64,000 bases of DNA from Candidatus Electrothrix scaldis (GTDB taxonomy: Bacteria > Desulfobacterota > Desulfobulbia > Desulfobulbales > Desulfobulbaceae). The DNA is taken from contig CP138355.1 in the NCBI GenBank assembly GCA_033584155.1, positions 3,853,826-3,917,825 on the forward strand, in the 5' to 3' direction. Below the pieces are notes generated by a model, which made no database searches, was not told where the DNA came from, and saw only the letters and a list, made by a program, of their open reading frames with translations. The position numbers and the translations under genes are program-made. This document shows, in pieces, positions 44,606 through 53,600 of the stretch. Position 1 is the first letter of the stretch, and each line of letters starts with the position of its first letter.

Positions 44606-45034
44606 ATGCCGGAAAAGACCGTGACCGAACAGATTGCCGAGATCCTGAATGTGGAATTCCCTGACCCGCCTGACCCATCCCAGGTCAAAGCCCTGCACAG
44701 GGCACTGCCCGGCTATCAAAACGTGGTTGACGATGCGATCCGCTTTGCGGAAAAGCACGGAACCCTGCTCAACCTTGACAAGATTCGCTCCTCCCTTGAA
44801 CAGTCCAAAACGAACGTCAATCATCTTGAGCCGGTGGAGCATCTGCTGGAACGGCTCTATCAGTCGGTCTACTATCAGCGTTTGCAGGGCACGGACGGCT
44901 GCATGGAGGGCCTGTACGACATCACCCGCCGTATCCGGGACTTTTCCGAAGCCTACCCGGAAATCGCCGAGGAAGGACAGCCGCTACTGGATTTCATGAA
45001 GGCATTCAAGCCGGGCCGGAAAAAGGAGAAGTAA
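44606..45034 (+). CDS. hypothetical protein, 142 aa
   Basis: Starts MPEKTVTEQIAEILNVEFPD after a clear GGAGG site. Charged and helical throughout (RFAEKHGTLLNLDKIRSSLE, HLLERLYQSVYYQRLQ), no signal peptide, basic KPGRKKEK end. No family recognised. It precedes a secreted DUF1176 protein by 4 nt, so the two are likely cotranscribed. Codon pattern is strong, so it is a real gene. Confidence 0.65.
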   Translation: MPEKTVTEQIAEILNVEFPDPPDPSQVKALHRALPGYQNVVDDAIRFAEKHGTLLNLDKIRSSLEQSKTNVNHLEPVEHLLERLYQSVYYQRLQGTDGCMEGLYDITRRIRDFSEAYPEIAEEGQPLLDFMKAFKPGRKKEK

Positions 45035-45038
45035 GGGA

Positions 45039-46106
45039 ATGGAGGGGGTGAAGGATTATCCGGCGATGTTCAGGAATAAAACGGTTTTTCAAATAAAAAT
45101 CATCCTGCTGCTCAGCCTGGTTACCGCAACAGCCCGGGCTACAGCTGTAACAGGTTTACATTTCGAACATAGAGATTGGGAACTGGCCTGTGATAATACC
45201 CGAACCTGCCGGGCAGCTGGTTATCAGGAAGAGGGAAAGCCGGTGTCCATGCTGCTGACTCGCAAGGCCGGTCAGAACACCCCGGTTTCCATCAAATTGC
45301 AGGCCCTGCTTGATTCTTCTGCCGAGGAAGCACCACAGGAGATGCGTCTTCAGATCGGAGAGCTGATCATTCCCGAAATCATCCTCAAAAAAGAACTTCC
45401 GCGAGAGACCGCAACCAAGCTGCTGGCCGTCATGCCCGATGCTGAACAGGCAACGCTGAGGAAAAAGGATCAACAATGGCAGCTGTCTTTGGCCGGAATA
45501 AAGGCGGTGCTATTAAAGATGGATGAGTTTCAGGGACGGATAGGAACACCCGGTGCCCTGATCCGAAAAGGCAATAAGCCTGAAGCCAAGGTACTGCCGC
45601 CTATCCCCCAAAAGCCCCTCATCATCCCCCCTATTCCACCAACCACTAAACAGGATAAAGAGGTGCTCACCGCCTTGGAGAATTTTTTCGATCTGGAATG
45701 CGAGGAAAGAGGGCTGGACCTGGAAGTCTGCAAAGAATCCAGATCCGTTTACCGCTTGAGCAACAACAAGCTGCTGGTAAGCCAACTGGCCTGGCAGGCT
45801 TTTTCTTATAACCAGGGCGTTTCTTTTTGGCTTGTCAACGACAAACCGCCTTATCAGCCCGAACGTGCCGAAGGTGATGCAGCAGCAGATGACGAAGCAA
45901 GTGAATATGAAAAGGGAATCATTTACTCTGCGCTCAGGGGCGCACGAGGTGACTGCTGGAACAATGCTTCATGGGTAGGACCGGCAAGGCCTTTGAAAAG
46001 ACCGAACAAGGTTCTACCGGCATGTGCCGAGGGGTTCCAGACGGCGCATGGGAACTGCCAACAACAGTCAGCAAGATTATCAACAAGAACGAATAATTTG
46101 CTCTAA
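45039..46106 (+). CDS. DUF1176-like exported protein, frameshifted near the end
   Basis: 355 residues as read. Signal peptide from MFRNKTVFQIKIILLLSLVT (Met10 may be the true start). The protein follows DUF1176: WELACDNTRTCRAAGY near the start and LVSQLAWQAFSYNQGVSFWL, YSALRGARGDCWNNASWV at the end. After SWV the expected tail is in another frame (FEKTEQGSTGMCRGVPDGAW then ELPTTVSK, stop at 46094-46096), so one base is missing near 45975. This may be a sequencing error or a recent mutation. Function of DUF1176 unknown. Confidence 0.75.
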   Translation: MEGVKDYPAMFRNKTVFQIKIILLLSLVTATARATAVTGLHFEHRDWELACDNTRTCRAAGYQEEGKPVSMLLTRKAGQNTPVSIKLQALLDSSAEEAPQEMRLQIGELIIPEIILKKELPRETATKLLAVMPDAEQATLRKKDQQWQLSLAGIKAVLLKMDEFQGRIGTPGALIRKGNKPEAKVLPPIPQKPLIIPPIPPTTKQDKEVLTALENFFDLECEERGLDLEVCKESRSVYRLSNNKLLVSQLAWQAFSYNQGVSFWLVNDKPPYQPERAEGDAAADDEASEYEKGIIYSALRGARGDCWNNASWVGPARPLKRPNKVLPACAEGFQTAHGNCQQQSARLSTRTNNLL

Positions 46107-46185
46107 GCAGGCAGGGAGGACCTCCCATGTACAGCCATAAAATTAAAATTACGCCGTATTTTCAATATGGCTTCACCCCATTCTA

Positions 46186-48312
46186 TTAACTATGCCCAGA
46201 CTGAAATCCTGCCAATAAAAATAAAATTCTTTGCTTCCATTTTGGATCATCATCTGGAACTTTAAAAAGTGCTAATTCGGCCAACATTTTTGCCTCTGAG
46301 GTTTTACCAGCAGATAATGCTGTTATACTAAACTGATAAAGATCAGTATAGGAAAAAATTGGTGAGCTTGAGGTAATATTGCCTGTCTCTTTTAGAAGAT
46401 TATATGCTTTCTTATAAAGTTTGAGGCCATAATAGCATCTCCAAAGTTGCTGACACAACTGCGTCTTCCCTGTCACCCCCATACGTGTCAAAGCAATTTC
46501 GTACAGCTTAAGCGCTTCCTGATATTCTTTTTTCGTCAGCAAAACATCTGCTTTAAATATGTATCCTTCTGGAGATTCGGGAAAATAATCAATCACTTTT
46601 TCTGCATGATATATTGATTTATCGTAATTACGGTTCACAAGAAATATCTTAGACGTAGCGCGATTAATAATCGCAGAGTGATCATAAATCTGATTGTACC
46701 TCATCAACTCTGATAAAAATTGATCACGGATATCTGGTGATATCTTACCAGGAGAAAAACGAGACAATGCTGATGGACTAATATGCTGAAAAGAATATTT
46801 TTCGAATATCTTCGGAAATTTTTCTCGATTAATATACAACACTTCCTCGTCATCAAAAAATATCATTCTATAATTGGAAAATTTTTCCTGAATCATCTTC
46901 TGATAGCTTGCGTATTCATTTTCCTTCCAATTTATGGACAAAAAATCAGGATGATATTTATCAACGAACTTAGAAAAGGATGCAGAGCTGCTTAAAGCAT
47001 ATTTTCCGATAAAAAAATCTTTATCCGTAAATAAAAAGGGCACTTCCATGTCCATATATATAGTATATTTAGGTCCTAGCTCCCACTGGAGATACCCGCC
47101 AGTATCAGCATCATTGAAAATACGTCCTCCAGTATCAATCTGTTTGAGAAATGCCGTAACACCAACAGGGAGTTTTCTTGTTGAAAAAGGGAATCTTGTT
47201 TGTTCTGAGTTTGTTAGATAGCTAAATTGAAAGACAACGAGTAAAATAATACCTGCCAGGGCCGGAAAGGTGATTAATTTACTTTCTTGTTTTTTCTCAT
47301 TTACCAATTGAATATATTTTAGGGATGGTATGGTTAGAAGTAAATATTCCGTTATAAAACGAGAGCTTTTTGTTAACAAGAAGACTCCTCCAACCCATAG
47401 CAAAAAATGCTCCAACTGCATCTTTCTTTTAATTACACCACTCAAAACAGCAATAATTGATATCAACATCAATATATTTACAATTGTGTTGTAATCAGGA
47501 TTAAAAAAATCAAAACTAAAATTGAGAATCATATCTAATTTCAGTTTATATAGCTCACCAATATACAACGAGGCATATTCAGTTGAAACAAAAGGAACTC
47601 TCAATAAAGATAGACCGTGAGGGGTTAAGAAAATTCCTAATATTATGAATATAAAAAACAAAAAATAACTAAGATTGCTTTTGTATTTTTCTTTTTTTAA
47701 ATATCCCATAGCATAACATCCTGTTATCAACAGGAGTACAGGATACGTTATACCGTGAAAATTAACCCACAATAGCGATAAAAATGGTAGAAAGTAAATT
47801 TTATTCGTTTTGCATTCAAGAATATATATAAATGATAGTATCATTAGATATGATACAATATGAGGCCTGACAAGAAAATTTCGTTCGCATAGCATCAAAG
47901 GATAAAACGACAGAAGGATAACGAGTAATAATCCTCGGTTATGACGAAATAAAATAAGGAAAATTAATAAAATTGAAACAAGCGTTAAAATACACCTTAA
48001 AAAAACAAGGCCTAAATATCCAAAATTCTCATAAATTGAATATACCGCAACTTGGAATCCCCAATAATAATCGACCCAGGCTCTAGCTGGTTCAATAAAG
48101 GAAAAAAAGCTTATCTTCGGGATTTCCTTTTGCGTTAACGTGTACCTTCCACTGTTCATATGGTACCATAAGTCAGTGTCACCAACTGAAATCGGAAGAT
48201 TCAACAAATAGTATCCTGTGATTACAAGAACAAAGATCGCATACAATAATATTACCGGTTGGATATCCTTACCCTTTCTTAAATCTATAGCGTCAGGTAC
48301 TAAATTAATCAT
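46186..48312 (-). CDS. polytopic membrane protein with TPR-like tail
   Basis: 708 residues. Some ten membrane helices (about 20-370); a GDTDLWYHMNSGRYTLTQKE motif near the first loop recalls GT-C glycosyltransferase-like proteins with a DxDxWxH segment. A soluble part (about 380-550) follows, then TPR-like repeats (YIFKADVLLTKKEYQEALKL, LYEIALTRM...). Base composition is clearly more AT-rich than neighbours, a sign of different origin. Substrate unknown. Confidence 0.75.
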   Translation of the reverse strand: MINLVPDAIDLRKGKDIQPVILLYAIFVLVITGYYLLNLPISVGDTDLWYHMNSGRYTLTQKEIPKISFFSFIEPARAWVDYYWGFQVAVYSIYENFGYLGLVFLRCILTLVSILLIFLILFRHNRGLLLVILLSFYPLMLCERNFLVRPHIVSYLMILSFIYILECKTNKIYFLPFLSLLWVNFHGITYPVLLLITGCYAMGYLKKEKYKSNLSYFLFFIFIILGIFLTPHGLSLLRVPFVSTEYASLYIGELYKLKLDMILNFSFDFFNPDYNTIVNILMLISIIAVLSGVIKRKMQLEHFLLWVGGVFLLTKSSRFITEYLLLTIPSLKYIQLVNEKKQESKLITFPALAGIILLVVFQFSYLTNSEQTRFPFSTRKLPVGVTAFLKQIDTGGRIFNDADTGGYLQWELGPKYTIYMDMEVPFLFTDKDFFIGKYALSSSASFSKFVDKYHPDFLSINWKENEYASYQKMIQEKFSNYRMIFFDDEEVLYINREKFPKIFEKYSFQHISPSALSRFSPGKISPDIRDQFLSELMRYNQIYDHSAIINRATSKIFLVNRNYDKSIYHAEKVIDYFPESPEGYIFKADVLLTKKEYQEALKLYEIALTRMGVTGKTQLCQQLWRCYYGLKLYKKAYNLLKETGNITSSSPIFSYTDLYQFSITALSAGKTSEAKMLAELALFKVPDDDPKWKQRILFLLAGFQSGHS

Positions 48313-48369
48313 TTAACTATCACGATTATTTTTTCATCTTATTTCCAATACAACCTGCAAGTAATGCAC

Positions 48370-49137
48370 CTACAACTCATCAATCATCTTCTGCACATCA
48401 TGGGCGTCCTCTTCCCTCCCCACCCGTTGCAGACGTTCGCGAAGCTGCTCAAGCTCATTCTGTAAAGCAGGAACCAGCTGGTTTTCCACTTGACGATGAA
48501 CATCATCGGCTGATTTATTGAGGCTATTAGCAAATTCTTGTATAGACTGTTCCAGCTTCTGGACTTCTTCACTATCAGGTACCCCCTGCACCTGCTGATT
48601 CAATGCGTCCAATTGCCGGGAAACATCTTCCAATGCTCCTTGCAGCTGAGCGCTGAGTTCCAGGGATGTATTAACGAGAGATTCTTTCACTTGCTCGAAC
48701 TTGGATTGCATGGCATTTCCTGCCCTTCCAACCTCTTGGATAAAGCCGGAAAGCACATGTTGCACAATCCCCTCACTCACAGAGCCACGCACAAGGGCAC
48801 CTCGCGCAATAACTGTTCCTCCAGCCTGCGACTGCTCAACAATGAGAGCCTTATTGTCTGCGATTACCGGATCATCACCGATATAGAAGCGGGAGTCCAC
48901 GGTAGCGGCATGCTTAAAGCCGGATTGAATGCTGACATCAATAAGATAATCACCTTGGGGCCTGTAAGATATCTTCTGAATCTTTCCAATCTGATTCCCT
49001 TGAAAATAAATAAAATTATCTTTTTTAAGCCCTTGCAGCTGCTCATATTGAATCTGAAAAGTCAGATCGCGCTCTAAACAGCCGAACAAAAAAATACTGA
49101 TCAACACAGACACAAAAAGACAGGTCAACTTGTTCAT
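48370..49137 (-). CDS. MlaD/MCE-type lipoprotein
   Basis: 255 residues. Signal peptide with lipobox LFGC (Cys20). An MCE-like domain follows (YEQLQGLKKDNFIYFQGNQI, GKIQKISYRPQGDYLIDVSI), the fold that binds phospholipids in Mla transport, then a long predicted coiled coil (about 130-250, GNAMQSKFEQVKE ... ELEQLRERLQRVGREED). It is probably anchored in the inner or outer membrane. No permease or ATPase is next to it. Confidence 0.75.
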   Translation of the reverse strand: MNKLTCLFVSVLISIFLFGCLERDLTFQIQYEQLQGLKKDNFIYFQGNQIGKIQKISYRPQGDYLIDVSIQSGFKHAATVDSRFYIGDDPVIADNKALIVEQSQAGGTVIARGALVRGSVSEGIVQHVLSGFIQEVGRAGNAMQSKFEQVKESLVNTSLELSAQLQGALEDVSRQLDALNQQVQGVPDSEEVQKLEQSIQEFANSLNKSADDVHRQVENQLVPALQNELEQLRERLQRVGREEDAHDVQKMIDEL

Positions 49138-49246
49138 ACGTATTACCTCAAAGAGTTTTTGCTAATTCAGGAAAGGGGGCAAAACGGAGGCTGGAACGAA
49201 AAAAAAGAGGATAGAACAAAAAAAGCTCTAACCTCTTGAATATACT

Positions 49247-49323
49247 TGGTACGCCCGGCAGGATTCGAACCTGCGACTCTCGGATTCGAAGTCCGATGCT
49301 CTATCCAGCTGAGCTACGGGCGC
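49247..49323 (-). tRNA. tRNA-Arg (anticodon UCG)
   Basis: 77 nt on the minus strand: acceptor GCGCCCG paired with CGGGCGT, D-arm AGCTCAGCTGGATAGAGC, anticodon arm CGGACTTCGAATCCG with loop CTTCGAA (anticodon TCG), T-arm GCAGGTTCGAATCCTGC, and an encoded 3' CCA. Reads CGA and related CGN codons. Confidence 0.96.
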
Positions 49324-49457
49324 ATAGATAGGTAGGCATTAAATACCCCATTTTTTCGAAATGCGAAAGTCTTTTCTTTCACAGCAACACATGATATTCT
49401 CCTTTACTTTCCAACCAACTTATTCATGATAAAACAATAATACCCGGAGATAAAGCT

Positions 49458-49880
49458 ATGCGATGCCATCAATGCGGTGCAGATATTCCTGTATATAAAA
49501 ATCCAACCCCCACCGTGGACATCATTATTGAAGTGGGAGGGGGAATCGTCCTGATTGAGCGAAAGAACCCTCCCTTTGGCTGGGCCTTACCTGGAGGCTT
49601 TGTTGACTACGGCGAAAGCTATGAAGATGCCGCCGTCCGTGAGGCAAAAGAAGAAACAGGGCTGGATGTAGAGCTGGTCCGTCAATTCCACACCTATTCC
49701 CAACCTGACCGAGATCAGCGGCAGCACACCGCCTCAACAATCTTTCTTGCTACAGCTGTCGGTACGCCGATAGGAGCCGATGATGCCAAGCAGGCACAAA
49801 TTTTCACTCGGGATAATTTACCTGAATTAGCCTTTGACCATGCCGGCATCCTGAAGGATTATTACCAAAAAAAATATTAG
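49458..49880 (+). CDS. Nudix hydrolase
   Basis: 140 residues with the Nudix box G-x5-E-x7-REUxEExGU intact (about 46-68: [20 protein letters not shown] then ETGLD). An N-terminal CHQCG half-ribbon precedes it. Nudix enzymes cleave nucleoside diphosphates linked to another group (e.g. oxidised nucleotides, ADP-ribose). The exact substrate is unknown. It is monocistronic, with GGAG near the start. Confidence 0.9.
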   Translation: MRCHQCGADIPVYKNPTPTVDIIIEVGGGIVLIERKNPPFGWALPGGFVDYGESYEDAAVREAKEETGLDVELVRQFHTYSQPDRDQRQHTASTIFLATAVGTPIGADDAKQAQIFTRDNLPELAFDHAGILKDYYQKKY

Positions 49881-50078
49881 GAATAAATAGTTACACAGAA
49901 AAAAGATAACTGTTATTAATTCCCTTGCATTTCCACCAGGTAATTTCATACAATTGACTTTACAGAGGGGGCGGTCATTTTCCCTCTTAGCCTCCGTTTA
50001 AGGGTAATCACAAACAGCTCGTCATGCCAGATGTATGACAGCAACAGCACAACCAAGCTAAAAAAAGGAGTTAAGCCC

Positions 50079-50564
50079 ATGAAAAAATCACTTGTTTTCT
50101 TAACCGCATTTGCCGCTTTGTTTCTTGCCGGTGTAAGCACTAACGCACTTGCTGCCGATGCCGAGCCCAAAGAAGCAGCGGTTGCAGCAGAAGAAGCAAA
50201 ACCAACCCTGTTTGAGGAAATAGGGGGGCATGATGCTGTTAAGGCTGCGGTAGATGGTTTCTACGAGAAAGTGCTGGCTGATGATCGAGTAAACGGCTTC
50301 TTTAAAGGGGTTGACATGGATCGCCAGCGGGCAATGCAGACCGCCTTCCTGACCTTTGCCTTTGGCGGACCTAATGCCTATGAGGGAAAAAATCTACGTG
50401 CTGCCCATGCGCATCTGGTTGCAAAAGGACTCAATGATACCCATTTTGATATCATCCTTGAGCACCTGGGAGCAACCCTGAAAGAGCTTGGCGTGAAAGA
50501 CGAGTTGATCCAACAGGCTGCTGACGTGGCCAACAGTGTACGTGGCGACATTCTCGGGAAATAA
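50079..50564 (+). CDS. secreted group 1 truncated haemoglobin
   Basis: 161 residues from the ATG following AGGAG. An unusual signal peptide MKKSLVFLTAFAALFLAGVS with an ALA-type cut site, then a linker (AEPKEAAVAAEEAKP) and a truncated globin: LFEEIGGHDAVKAAVDGFYE (B helix FY at 61-62), FFKGVDM, TFAFGGPNAYEGKNLRAAHA with the proximal histidine at 110 or 112, and HFDIILEHL. Most truncated globins are cytosolic; this one should be periplasmic and may bind O2 or NO there. A strong terminator follows. Confidence 0.92.
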   Translation: MKKSLVFLTAFAALFLAGVSTNALAADAEPKEAAVAAEEAKPTLFEEIGGHDAVKAAVDGFYEKVLADDRVNGFFKGVDMDRQRAMQTAFLTFAFGGPNAYEGKNLRAAHAHLVAKGLNDTHFDIILEHLGATLKELGVKDELIQQAADVANSVRGDILGK

Positions 50565-50631
50565 AAACAAAGGAAGTTTATCTGGTTGGTTATGCAGGCG
50601 GTGCTCCTACCAGGTAAAACGCTTTTAATTC

Positions 50632-50661
50632 AGGCAGGTCCATAAAGGGCCTGCCTTTTTT
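50632..50661 (+). terminator. terminator of the truncated globin gene
   Basis: AGGCAGGTCC-ATAAA-GGGCCTGCCT: a 10-bp stem (one G-U) followed by TTTTTT. It is 70 nt past the globin stop and just before the end of tamB on the other strand. Confidence 0.85.
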
Positions 50662-50678
50662 ATTCCCCTTTTTTCCTT

Positions 50679-53600
50679 TCAATTCTCCAAAGAAAAAAAC
50701 AAATCAGCTCCGCTGGTCTTGGCGTTGGTGGCAGTTTCAACAGAGAAACCGTATTTCAGATCATAACGGGCCTTAAAGGTTCCTCCAGCTCCGGTCAGGT
50801 CTTTGCCATAGCTGATATAGAGGTCCTTATAAATCTCTTTGCCCATTACCAGGGACACGTCCGAGGCATCCTCCCCGCCACCAATACTGAGATCCACCAA
50901 GCCTTCCATATCAAGAGCCTTCAGGGGATCAACTGTCTTGAGCAGGAGCCCGCCACCCAGCTTACCCAAGGTGGCTGAGGAAGGAGAAAGGGACTTTTCC
51001 CCATTACCGGCTGTAGATCTGGGGATATCCTTACCAGTCAGCAAATACGACAAAATCTCTGAGTCATCCATAGCGCTGTCAGAAAAAAGACGCATGTTCA
51101 TATTATTTACCCTGCCGGTAAGGCGCACACCCAATTCCACCTTTTTAAGCTTTCTTGTTGCCAGGATATCCAGCCCGGGATCATCAATGGGACCGCCCTG
51201 ATAAAAGACCCGTCCCTGACTGAGTTCCAGCATATTTCCCTCAAAATCAAAAGTCCCATCACGGAGAACAAGATTACCAAGCCCGGTGATGGGCCGTCCC
51301 GGCGTGGCTAGAATCTTCAAACTGCCGTCCAAGTAGCCTTTCAGGCCAAAGGTATTGACCAAGACATCATCTCCCATAATGACCTTAAGATCCAAAAACA
51401 TGGGAGAGGTTCCCTGCCTGGACTCTTCTTCATCCACAACAACCACATCCCCAGAGGAGGAGACCGCCCCACTACCAAAACCGGTTGGAGCAATCTCTGC
51501 CTTGTCCAAGGTCACGGTGCCACTGAGACGGGTTTCTGTATCCGCATAGTGCAGACGGAGATCTGGGCTGATAACAGCGCTGTATTCCGGCAGGTCTGCT
51601 GCCAGAAAATTCTTACCGAAAATGCTCAGGTCGGCCAGCCAGTATTGGTTAGCATCCTGGCGCGCCGTACCTGACAGTTTCAGGGTGCCCTCCCCGGAGC
51701 GAAGCTGTGCATCCAGTTTATTGGACGTACTATCTCCTTCCAGGGAGACCTGAATATCCTCCAGCCCTATTCCGGCAGCAACCACAAAGACCTCACCTTT
51801 TTTCTTTTTCCCCTTATTCAGAGCTAACTTACCGTTCACCGTGGGTTTACGAGCAGTCCCTCCAAAAAGAATACGACCACCGAATTTTCCAGAGGCCTGC
51901 ACGGTCTCATTGCTTAAGTGGGCAATCGGCGTAAGATCTTTCATGTTGAGATTCAGCTCACCACTCAATGGCATCTTTTCCGGCTGACTGAAATCTCTGC
52001 AATTCTTTACCAAAATCTCCAGATCTGCATCACTATTATCCTGAAATTCCGTTCGGGCATGTAAACGGGCGACCTTATCCTGAAGGCGAGCCTCGATGAT
52101 ATTCTTTGTCCAGGTCCAGACCGTAGTGCCCACTTCTTCACCATTATCCTCAAAACTCTCCGTGGTCAGGGAAAGCTTGGGCAAGGTCATGGTGAGCAAT
52201 ACCTGTTCTGGCTCTGTCCCTCTGCCCTGGGCCGTCAACTCCACCTTTGCTGTCCCCTCCAGATCAGGAACCGGTAACTGCCATTCCTGCAAAAGCTTGA
52301 GGGTAAAATTATCTATTGCCCCTTTGACCTGCCAGCCCCCCTCCTGCTTCCAGTCTCCGTCTAAGGTAATTTTTAGATCCTTATGGCGCAGATCAAAGCC
52401 GGAAAGTGCTGCGTCCTTGGCAGAGAGGTGTAAACCAGCAGGTTGACGCATGGCCCATTGCCCGAATTGACCATGTTCAAAGGTTAAACGAGTTAAGTTG
52501 CCCTGCCATGCCTGTTCCTTGAGCCCTCCAGTCGCTGCCAACAGTGCCTTACCCGGTGTTCCGTCAAGGGTGAGTTCCAATTTATGCTGATCTGTGCTGC
52601 CCTGAATCTGCAAAGAGGCTGTCTCGATTTTTTCTTTCTTAGCCTGTATTCCGGAGGCCTGAAAATCGGCATCAATCATGCCCTGTTCTGCAAAATCAGC
52701 CTTGACCTTGCCCTTAAGTCGCTTGAGTTGATACTCCTGATATTTCACCTTCTCAGCATTGACGGTCAGGTTCAGGTCAGGCTGCTGTGCCTTCCCCTTG
52801 AGTATTCCCTGAAGCTGAAAATTTCCTTCCGCATCTGGCAGTAATCCAGACAGATCCTTTGACTCCGCTGCAAAGCTCAAATCAAATTGCTGGGCAGGAT
52901 CAACTGAACCATTTACCTGAAACTGGCCCGAACCAAGGTCAAGATGTAGGTCATCCACCAGGAGCCTGGTGTTTTTCACTTCTGCCTTCCCATGCCCGGA
53001 AAGAGGAAAATCACGGAGCTTGCCCTTGAGCTCTTTTATCTGGACCTGAGCCTCCAATGCCTCAGCGCCCTTCCTGCCTTGGGAATGGATCTCAGTCGTG
53101 ATGTCCCCTGACCATTCTGGGAGAAATAAGGACGGATCCAGTTGTTCTCCCTTCAGGTCAACCTGCCAGGAAAGCCCCTTACTCCACCCCACCTTCCCAA
53201 GTGCTGCAAGTCTGCTTTTTTTATTCAGAAGCAATTGCAGATTATCCACAGTGGCCCCCTGCTCCTCTCCCTGTACAATAAGCTTTGCCTTCAGATCTGT
53301 TTGCACATCCTGGAGGGCATAATTTTGATAGGCAAGCCCTGACCCATTCAGCGTCAGCTGCACCTCAGGCCGAGCAGCAGCCCCTTGCGCCTCAGCTGTC
53401 GCGGCAAAGGCTCCTTTAAGCTCGGGCACCAAAGGACTCAGGTCATCGGAACGAGCCTGAAGCGTAAAATGGAGATTTTCCTCATCCGCCTTTCCATCAA
53501 CATCCAGACTGGTGGAACCGGATTGCAGATGCAAGGCATCAACCTGTATTTTCTTGCCGTCAATCGCAACAGCACCACGGCCTTGTAAAGGCAGATCTCG

